Shown one piece after another: positions 43,059-48,566 of a stretch of DNA of 48,566 bases. The stretch comes from a virus. Within the stretch, counting starts at the first letter, position 1. Each line of letters opens with the position of its first letter. The position numbers were made by a program, and so were the translations under genes. Location of the stretch: positions 1 to 48,566 of IMG/VR virus record IMGVR_UViG_3300045999_007906; one strand, 5' to 3'. Under the pieces are notes generated by a model. It made no database searches, was not told the DNA's origin, and worked only from the letters and a program-made list of their open reading frames with translations.

Positions 43059-43798
43059 TTAATAATGTAATTGAATTAGTTCTACAAAAATATCCAAAAA
43101 ATTTATTTGGATGTAGTTTCAACGATGGTGATCTTGGGGGGTGTAATGTTTATGGTGATCCCTTGACCGAAAATATAAAGGCATGGACATATTTAAAAGA
43201 AAAATACAATATAAAAACCGCAGTAGATATAGGGTGTGGTTTTGGATTTCATACGGCAACTTTAAGAGATGTTGTTGGTATATCAGAAGTAATAGGCATT
43301 GAAGGATCTAAAAAAGTAGTAGAATGTGCTTGTATATCCGAAGTTGTTCATAATGATTATTCTTTATCTTCATATGATCTTCCAAAGATTTTTGACTTTG
43401 CTTGGTCAACAGAATTTTTAGAGCATGTTGATTCTAGACATATTGAAAATATTATGAAAACGCTTCGTTCATGCAAATATGTTTTAATTACTCATGGAGT
43501 TCCAGGTCAACAAGGACACCACCATGTAAACTGTCAGCCAAAAGAATATTGGATAAATATTTTTAAAGAAAATGGATTTGAATATAATGAAGAAGAATCC
43601 ATAAAATGTAGAACTTTAGCACAAACCGATGTAGAAGATTTTCTAAACTGGTATTGTAATCAAAGTAATAATATTTTTGGTTATGCAGCAAAGGAACATG
43701 TAAAACATAAAGTTACAGATTATTGCAATGGCATGAATTACATGGCTTATGCATGGTTAAATAAAACTGGTTTATTTTTCAAAAATACTAAAATATGA
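43055..43798 (+). CDS. Class I SAM-dependent methyltransferase
   Basis: A 247-residue protein with SAM motif I 'AVDIGCGFGFHT' (56-67), 'GIEGSKKVVECA' as motif II region, and 'FAWSTEFLEHVD' as motif IV. 'THGVPGQQGHHHVNCQPKEYWINIFKENGF' follows, a pattern seen in sugar-cluster methyltransferases. It probably methylates a sugar hydroxyl, which blocks or caps glycans. Overlaps GT-B and HAD genes by 4 bases each. Confidence 0.85.
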   Translation: MINNVIELVLQKYPKNLFGCSFNDGDLGGCNVYGDPLTENIKAWTYLKEKYNIKTAVDIGCGFGFHTATLRDVVGISEVIGIEGSKKVVECACISEVVHNDYSLSSYDLPKIFDFAWSTEFLEHVDSRHIENIMKTLRSCKYVLITHGVPGQQGHHHVNCQPKEYWINIFKENGFEYNEEESIKCRTLAQTDVEDFLNWYCNQSNNIFGYAAKEHVKHKVTDYCNGMNYMAYAWLNKTGLFFKNTKI

Positions 43799-44505
43799 AA
43801 TATTGCTTTGATTTAGATGAAACTATTTGTGCTACTCCATCTTCAAGAAAATACCAAGAAGCTATTCCATACTATCCAGTTATTCGTAGGATAAATGAAT
43901 TATATGATGATGGACATCATATAACCATCTATACTGCCAGAGGTGGTACATCAAAAATAAATTATACAGAATTGACAACCAATCAACTTAAAGAATGGGG
44001 AGTTAAGTACCATAAACTTATAGATCAGGGAAAGCCAGACTGGGATATATTTATAGACGATAAAGCTATTAATTCAGTTGAGTGGAGAAAACGTGAGAAC
44101 ATAATAATAATTGGTTTTGTGGCTAGTTGTTTCGATTTATTACACTCGGGTCATTGTCTTTATTTGAAAGAAGCCAAATCTGTTTGCGATTATTTGATTG
44201 CAGGACTACAAACAGATCCAACAATAGATAGACCATTTAAAAATAAACCAATTCAATCTTTAGAAGAAAGACGAATACAATTAGAATCAAATAAATACAT
44301 TGACGAAATAATAATTTATGAAACAGAAAACGATTTATCCGAATTACTAAAAAAAATTAAACCTGATATTAGAATTTTAGGTTCGGATGCAAAAGAAAAA
44401 CCAATAGTCGGTCTTGATTTTTGTAAACAAATTAGATATCATGAAAGAAATCATGATTGGTCATCATCTAATCTGAGAAAGAAAATTTGTGATGCAATTA
44501 AATGA
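43795..44505 (+). CDS. Fusion of HAD phosphatase and cytidylyltransferase-fold nucleotidylyltransferase
   Basis: A 236-residue two-domain enzyme. Residues 1-100 are a HAD phosphatase of the capsule/LPS type: 'FDLDETIC' (D6, D8), 'YTARGG' (T47), 'GKPDWD' (K80) and 'IDDKAIN' (D88, D89). Residues 103-236 are a nucleotidylyltransferase of the TagD/HldE C-domain fold: 'ASCFDLLHSGHCLYLKEA' with HxGH (117-120), 'LEERRIQLESNKYIDEII', and 'SSSNLRKKI' at the end. In bacteria, heptose biosynthesis uses a phosphatase (GmhB) then a nucleotidylyltransferase (HldE or HddC) in that order, so a fusion of the two would do successive steps. With the SIS, kinase and epimerase genes nearby this is the best reading. 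Alternatives are glycerol-phosphate or other sugar activation. Confidence 0.8.
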   Translation: MKYCFDLDETICATPSSRKYQEAIPYYPVIRRINELYDDGHHITIYTARGGTSKINYTELTTNQLKEWGVKYHKLIDQGKPDWDIFIDDKAINSVEWRKRENIIIIGFVASCFDLLHSGHCLYLKEAKSVCDYLIAGLQTDPTIDRPFKNKPIQSLEERRIQLESNKYIDEIIIYETENDLSELLKKIKPDIRILGSDAKEKPIVGLDFCKQIRYHERNHDWSSSNLRKKICDAIK

Positions 44506-45169
44506 AATTATCTCTAACATAGAAACAAGAATTAGAAATTCAAGCGTTATATTACCACAACTTAGCGATCATCATAAGACATATTTTGATCGTGTAATTC
44601 CGTTGATTAAAAATGATGGTTTATGGTTAGAATTAGGTGTTTATAGAGGTAGAAGCATACAGACAATTAGTAGAAAAACAACAAATCAAGTATATGGATT
44701 TGATACTTTTACCGGACTGCCAGAACATTGGAATGCTGAAAATCCAAAAGGTTGCTATAGTGTTGGTGGCGGAATTCCTCCTGGAGCGATTATTGGATCT
44801 AATCAATCAATGTATGAAGCAACTCCTACGGTACATTATGAACCTTGGAATAGCAATGTAACCTTAATTAAAGGTCTTATTCAAGATACTCTTCCAGATT
44901 TTCTTAAAAATCATACAGAGAATGTAGCCTTTTTGCATATTGATACAGACATTTACAGTGCTTGCTCTTTTGCACTATCCACTTTAAAAGATAGAATAGT
45001 GGATGGAACTATTATCTGTTTTGATGAACTTTTAGATTATCCTGAATATAAGGAACACGAACTAAAAGCTTTCGCAGAATTTATTCAAGAAACCGGTTAT
45101 GACTTTGAAGCCTTAGTACAGCATGGCAATCACTATAGTCAAGCTTGCGTTAAGATTTTAACAAAATGA
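44492..45169 (+). CDS. TylF/MycF-type O-methyltransferase
   Basis: A 225-residue protein. 'DGLWLELGVYRGRSIQTIS' is the SAM-binding motif I; 'YGFDTFTGLPEHW' and 'FLHIDTDIYSACSFALSTLKDRIVDGTIICFDELLDYPEYKEHELKAF' are typical of macrocin-type O-methyltransferases, which act on sugar hydroxyls with the metal held by Asp residues such as those in 'HIDTDIY' and 'CFDELLD'. ATG 44492 is preferred, with GTG 44489 adjacent; the overlap with the previous gene is 14 bases, longer than usual here. It probably decorates the heptose or another sugar made in the cluster. Confidence 0.85.
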   Translation: MQLNEIISNIETRIRNSSVILPQLSDHHKTYFDRVIPLIKNDGLWLELGVYRGRSIQTISRKTTNQVYGFDTFTGLPEHWNAENPKGCYSVGGGIPPGAIIGSNQSMYEATPTVHYEPWNSNVTLIKGLIQDTLPDFLKNHTENVAFLHIDTDIYSACSFALSTLKDRIVDGTIICFDELLDYPEYKEHELKAFAEFIQETGYDFEALVQHGNHYSQACVKILTK

Positions 45170-45747
45170 AAAATTACATCAAAACGTATATTACAGAACT
45201 ATGTGAAATAGCTAATGATACCATAAATTCAAAATTGGATATTATTGTCGATATGACAAAAACTATTCAAAAAATTAAAAAAAATAATGGTAGACTTTTT
45301 TTTCTAGGTGTTGGTGGTAGTTCTGCTAACGCTTCTCACGCAGTAAATGATTTTAGAAAAATTGCTAAGATTGAATGTTATTCCATAACAGATAATGTGG
45401 CAGAATTAACTGCTCGTATAAATGATGATGGTTGGGATAGCTCTTTCTCAGAATGGTTAAAGATTTCTAACTTAAATTCAAATGATGGAATTTTTATATT
45501 TTCTGTTGGTGGTGGATCAAATAACACATCTCAAAATATAGTAAAAGCAATTGATCTGGCAAAAGAGAAAAATGCGACCATAATGTCAATAGTTTCTAGA
45601 GATGGTGGATATTCAAAAACAAATTCTGATATTTGTTATTTAATTCCATCCGTAAATAAAGATAGAATAACTCCACATGCAGAAGAATATCAGGGAGTTA
45701 TTTGGCATTTAATAGTAAATATACTAAAGGATTTTAATGATGAATGA
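45166..45747 (+). CDS. SIS-domain sugar phosphate isomerase, GmhA-like
   Basis: A 193-residue protein, about the length of GmhA (sedoheptulose-7-phosphate isomerase). It has 'LGVGGSSANASHAVNDFRKIAK' (47-68), 'FSVGGGSNNTSQNIVKAIDLAK' (112-133) and 'TPHAEEYQGVIWHLIVNIL' (169-187). The phosphate-binding glycine-serine loops are intact. Of the GmhA zinc/catalytic set, His58 is seen, Asp62 replaces the usual Glu, and the C-terminal Gln176/His181 are spaced differently, so it may be a GmhA variant or a related sugar isomerase. It is followed by a transaldolase, which could make its substrate. Confidence 0.8.
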   Translation: MKNYIKTYITELCEIANDTINSKLDIIVDMTKTIQKIKKNNGRLFFLGVGGSSANASHAVNDFRKIAKIECYSITDNVAELTARINDDGWDSSFSEWLKISNLNSNDGIFIFSVGGGSNNTSQNIVKAIDLAKEKNATIMSIVSRDGGYSKTNSDICYLIPSVNKDRITPHAEEYQGVIWHLIVNILKDFNDE

Positions 45748-46441
45748 TTTAAAAATAGATCTATATGCAGATGGTTCTGATATAGAAGAAATTAAAAGAC
45801 TGAATGCGAATCCTTTAATAAAAGGATTTACTACCAATCCTTCTTTAATGAGGAAATCGGGAATCACTAATTACATAGAGTTTGTAAATGATGTGATGAA
45901 TATAGTCAAGTATTCTCCAGTATCTTTTGAAGTTTTTTCAGACGATATAGATGAAATGGAAATACAAGCTAAAAAAATAGCAAAATATGGCGATAATATT
46001 TACATTAAAATACCAATAACCAATACTAAAGGAGTTTCTACAGCTAACTTAGTAAAATCTCTTATCAGCGAGGGTATTAAAGTAAATATTACCGCTATAT
46101 TCACCATTGAGCAATTGATTACTCTTTTACCGTTTATATCCTCTTCCACCCCAGTAATTCTTTCTATATTTGCAGGAAGAATTGCAGATACTGGAATAGA
46201 TCCAAAATCAATTGTTAAATGGGCAATTAATAATAAAACTCCAAATGCAAAAATTTTATGGGCTAGCCCAAGAGAAATTTATAATTTATATGAAGCAGAA
46301 TCAGTTGGTTGTGATATAATTACTATGACTCCATCATTAATTGATAAAATTAATATCAAAAATAAATGTCTTACTGAATATTCATTAGAAACTGTAAAAA
46401 TGTTTTACGATGATGCACTAAAAGCTGGATATACATTATGA
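45737..46441 (+). CDS. Transaldolase (small TalC/FSA type)
   Basis: A 234-residue TIM-barrel aldolase. 'GFTTNPSLMRKSGI' (30-43), 'SFEVFSDD' (63-70), the Schiff-base lysine in 'NIYIKIPITN' (K91), 'VNITAIFTIEQ', 'SIFAGRIADTGIDP' and 'ASPREIYNL'. Transaldolase exchanges a three-carbon unit and gives sedoheptulose 7-phosphate from fructose 6-phosphate and erythrose 4-phosphate. Cyanophages carry talC for pentose-phosphate flux; here it sits between the GmhA-like and heptose-kinase genes instead, suggesting supply of heptose. AAGGA precedes the ATG; ATG 45740 is also possible. Overlaps: 11 bases left, 4 right. Confidence 0.88.
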   Translation: MMNDLKIDLYADGSDIEEIKRLNANPLIKGFTTNPSLMRKSGITNYIEFVNDVMNIVKYSPVSFEVFSDDIDEMEIQAKKIAKYGDNIYIKIPITNTKGVSTANLVKSLISEGIKVNITAIFTIEQLITLLPFISSSTPVILSIFAGRIADTGIDPKSIVKWAINNKTPNAKILWASPREIYNLYEAESVGCDIITMTPSLIDKINIKNKCLTEYSLETVKMFYDDALKAGYTL

Positions 46442-47415
46442 TAATTTCTAGAACGCCATATAGAATTACTTTGGGAGGCGGTGGAACAGATTTGCCTTCT
46501 TTTTATGAGAAGCATGGTGGATATTGTATTACAATGGCTATTGATAATTACATGTATGTTTCTCTTAAACCAGATGAATTAGATAATATGTGCAAGATGA
46601 GATATTCTGAGATTGAAAATGTAAGTTCTCCTCAGTGTATTAAAAATTCTAGAGCCAGAGAAGTTTTATGTAAACATGATATTAGATCTGTAGAAATAAA
46701 TACGTCTGGAGATTTACCATCAAAGGCTGGAATGGGTTCTTCTGGTACTTTTTTAGTCGGTTTATTAAAAGTTATCAGAGAATATAAGCGCATAGATACA
46801 AGCCCAAGAATCATTGCTGAAGAAGCATGCGAAATTGAAATAACAAAATTACAAGAACCTGTCGGTAAACAGGATCAATATATTGCTTCATATGGCGGAA
46901 TTAGAATTCTTGATATAAATAAAGATGGATTTGTGGATGTTCAGACTTTAGATGTCTCTAAAAATGATTTTTCTGATTTTTTATCAAATATTCATGTATA
47001 TTCGATAGGAATACAAAGAAACGCTTCTGATATTCTAAAGGACCAATCTAAGTTAATTGGAAATACTGAATATTTATTAAAAACAATCAAAGATTATGGT
47101 TATAAAACAAAAGAAATATTAGAAAGTAAAAATTATGATGAATATGGAATTTTACTTGATGATTACTGGTCGATTAAAAAATTATTATCAAATAAAATAA
47201 GTGTTTCTCCTGTAGATAAAATTTACGAAGATATTAAACAGAATTTTTCTGTTTTAGGCGGTAAGATAATCGGAGCAGGTGGTGGTGGATTCTTTTTGGT
47301 TTATTGCAATAAAGATGTATCTAAATTGAATACTTACATGAGTCAACAGGGAATGAAAAAACTTAGATTCAATGTTGATTATTCTGGATCTAAAATATTA
47401 GGAAATTATTTATGA
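46438..47415 (+). CDS. hddA: GHMP kinase, D-glycero-D-manno-heptose 7-phosphate kinase (HddA)-like
   Basis: A 325-residue kinase. 'IISRTPYRITLGGGGTDLPSFY' (2-23) is the N-terminal pattern of HddA, 'DLPSKAGMGSSGTF' (92-105) is the GHMP ATP-binding motif, and 'IIGAGGGGFFLVY' (277-289) the third motif. HddA phosphorylates heptose 7-phosphate at C1, the step after GmhA in GDP-heptose synthesis. L-fucose kinase and related sugar-1-kinases share these motifs, so the sugar is inferred from the SIS and phosphatase neighbours. Overlaps both neighbours by 4 bases. Confidence 0.82.
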   Translation: MIISRTPYRITLGGGGTDLPSFYEKHGGYCITMAIDNYMYVSLKPDELDNMCKMRYSEIENVSSPQCIKNSRAREVLCKHDIRSVEINTSGDLPSKAGMGSSGTFLVGLLKVIREYKRIDTSPRIIAEEACEIEITKLQEPVGKQDQYIASYGGIRILDINKDGFVDVQTLDVSKNDFSDFLSNIHVYSIGIQRNASDILKDQSKLIGNTEYLLKTIKDYGYKTKEILESKNYDEYGILLDDYWSIKKLLSNKISVSPVDKIYEDIKQNFSVLGGKIIGAGGGGFFLVYCNKDVSKLNTYMSQQGMKKLRFNVDYSGSKILGNYL

Positions 47416-48323
47416 AATGTTTAGTCACAGGCGGTGCAGGGTTTATAGGATCAAATTTAGTAGATCGTCTTATAAAAGATGGTCATGAAGTAATTTGCAT
47501 AGATAACGAATCTGCAATCACAAGCGAACAATTTTATTGGAATAGTTCTGCAAAAAACTATAAGTTAGACATTAGAGATTCAGATTGTGATGATTTATAT
47601 AAAGATGTAGATTATGTTTTTCATCTCGCAGCAGAATCTAGAATACAGCCTGCAATAGAAAATCCAGAACATGCTATTAGTGTAAATTGTGTTGGCACAT
47701 GTAAGGTCATGCAATTTGCAAGAAAACACAAAGTAAAAAGAGTAATATATTCTTCCACTTCATCCGCATACGGATTAACAGACATATGTCCGCAAAAAGA
47801 AAATTTTCCAGAAGATTGTTTGAATCCATATTCAGTTTCAAAAATTGCTGGTGAAAAAATATGTAAGATGTATTGGGACTTATTTGGGGTTGAAACTATT
47901 AGTTTTAGATATTTTAATGTTTACGGCGAAAGATCTCCAGTTAATGGTCAATATGCCCCTGTCATTGGTATATTTTTAAATCAAATGAAGAACAATATAC
48001 CACTTACAGTTGTTGGATCTGGTGAAAACAGAAGAGATTTTGTCCATGTGCATGATGTAGTTGAAGCAAATATTTTAGCTATGGAAAAAAATATATCTAT
48101 ACAAAATATTGGACAGGTTTATAATGTTGGATTTGGAGAAAATTTTTCAATAAATGAAATAGCAAAAATGATCTCTAATAACATAATACATATCCCAGAA
48201 AGATTGGGAGAAGCAAAAACTACTTTGTGTGATTATACAAAAATAAAAAATACACTAGGATGGATTCCTAAGATTAAAGTGAATGAATGGATAAAACAAC
48301 AGATTATGGAGAATTTTATATGA
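47412..48323 (+). CDS. NAD-dependent epimerase/dehydratase (extended SDR)
   Basis: A 303-residue protein. NAD site 'VTGGAGFIGSNL' (5-16), catalytic 'SSTSSAYG' and 'YSVSK' (Y140, K144), then 'FRYFNVYGERS' and 'GSGENRRDFVHVHDV'. It is complete and typical of UDP-glucose 4-epimerase, GDP-sugar epimerase or heptose epimerase types; substrate cannot be read from motifs. In this setting it could convert the activated heptose (as HldD or a GDP-heptose epimerase would) or make UDP-galactose for the mutase. The ATGA overlap with the last gene shows the operon goes on. Confidence 0.85.
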   Translation: MKCLVTGGAGFIGSNLVDRLIKDGHEVICIDNESAITSEQFYWNSSAKNYKLDIRDSDCDDLYKDVDYVFHLAAESRIQPAIENPEHAISVNCVGTCKVMQFARKHKVKRVIYSSTSSAYGLTDICPQKENFPEDCLNPYSVSKIAGEKICKMYWDLFGVETISFRYFNVYGERSPVNGQYAPVIGIFLNQMKNNIPLTVVGSGENRRDFVHVHDVVEANILAMEKNISIQNIGQVYNVGFGENFSINEIAKMISNNIIHIPERLGEAKTTLCDYTKIKNTLGWIPKIKVNEWIKQQIMENFI

Positions 48324-48566
48324 AACCTACAATTACACTATGCATGATCGTAAAGAACGAAACCGCTGTAATAACGCAATGTCTAGAATCAATATGCAAG
48401 TATATTGATCGTTATGATATTACGGATACGGGATCTACAGATGGCACACAAGATTTAATCAAAAAGTTCTTTGCGGAGAAGGGTATTCCGGGAGAAGTTT
48501 ATCAGTCAGAATGGAAGGGATTCGGTGATCATGCAGGAAGAATTGGATCAAGAACCGAAGCCTTTC
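48320..48566 (+). CDS. GT2 family glycosyltransferase (3' end outside window)
   Basis: The first 82 residues of a GT2-family enzyme: 'ITLCMIVKNETAVITQCLESI' then 'DTGSTDGTQDLIKKFF', the nucleotide-binding start of the family. 'GIPGEVYQSEWKGFGDH' continues in the style of multi-domain GT2 proteins in cyanophage and giant-virus sugar clusters. Codons look less AT-rich than in the preceding sugar genes. The gene runs off the right edge; length and C-terminal domains cannot be judged. ATGA overlap with the epimerase. Confidence 0.85.
   Translation, partial: MKPTITLCMIVKNETAVITQCLESICKYIDRYDITDTGSTDGTQDLIKKFFAEKGIPGEVYQSEWKGFGDHAGRIGSRTEAF

Noticed and set aside
46438-47415. Fucose kinase as the identity of the GHMP kinase, to feed the GT10 enzyme
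   Set aside because: The short single-domain form and the 'RTPYRITLGGGGTDLPSFY' start agree better with HddA, and the SIS, transaldolase and HAD-nucleotidylyltransferase neighbours point to heptose; not excluded.
1-48566. tRNA genes, CRISPR arrays, integrase or insertion sequences
   Set aside because: None recognised. The gaps are too short for tRNAs apart from 28059-28183, 40454-40567 and 41204-41307, and these show no cloverleaf; no direct-repeat arrays or transposase motifs were seen.

Overview
The window is about 48.6 kb of AT-rich, densely packed DNA with every recognisable gene on the + strand. It is part of the genome of a T4-like contractile-tailed phage (myovirus). The virion and replication genes match the T4 core set and the usual gene order of marine or freshwater relatives of T4 (cyano- and pelagi-myovirus type). 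The host cannot be read from the sequence. The large sugar cluster would suit a Gram-negative host with a carbohydrate surface. No tRNA, integrase, IS element or CRISPR array was seen, and no gene-free stretch reaches 300 bases.

Layout. (1) 1-4718: end of baseplate wedge gp6, a gp7-like wedge protein, a baseplate-type protein, a cysteine-rich protein, and neck proteins gp13 and gp14. (2) 4719-17750: small terminase gp16, a giant gp15 fusion, large terminase gp17, and three tandem tail-sheath (gp18) paralogues, the first fused behind about 1070 extra residues. (3) 17778-24839: two tail-tube (gp19) paralogues, portal gp20, small core proteins, prohead protease gp21, scaffold gp22, major capsid protein gp23, and a strong terminator. 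(4) 24855-34506: a tube-like protein, UvsY, UvsW, an acidic protein, late sigma factor gp55, gp47/gp46 nuclease, two small genes, sliding clamp gp45, clamp loader gp44/gp62, and RegA. (5) 34506-48566: where T4-like phages normally continue to DNA polymerase gene 43, there is instead a cluster of at least 14 kb of overlapping sugar genes. It holds many glycosyltransferases (exostosin-like, GT34-like, GT10 fucosyltransferase, GT25, GT-B, GT2), UDP-galactopyranose mutase and two methyltransferases. It also holds a set that looks like de novo activated-heptose synthesis: transaldolase, SIS isomerase, GHMP heptose kinase, HAD phosphatase fused to a nucleotidylyltransferase, and an NAD-dependent epimerase. 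The cluster runs off the right edge.

How it fits together. Parts 1-3 build and fill the capsid and tail. Part 4 supplies recombination-dependent replication, the clamp, and the gp55 sigma factor. In T4, gp55 with gp45 drives late promoters of the TATAAATA type, and candidate sites of this type lie before gp22, the acidic protein and sheath copy 2. UvsY and gp55 have sigma-70-type promoters placed so close to the start codon that their mRNAs would be leaderless. Part 5 probably makes and attaches an unusual glycan, to the virion or to the host surface.

Most notable: two tail proteins (gp15 and one gp18) each carry about 1.1 kb of amino-acid-coding excess, a 1100-residue beta-rich Ser/Thr/Asn/Gly-rich extension; there are three sheath genes; and the phage carries a near-complete heptose supply line next to a glycosyltransferase battery.
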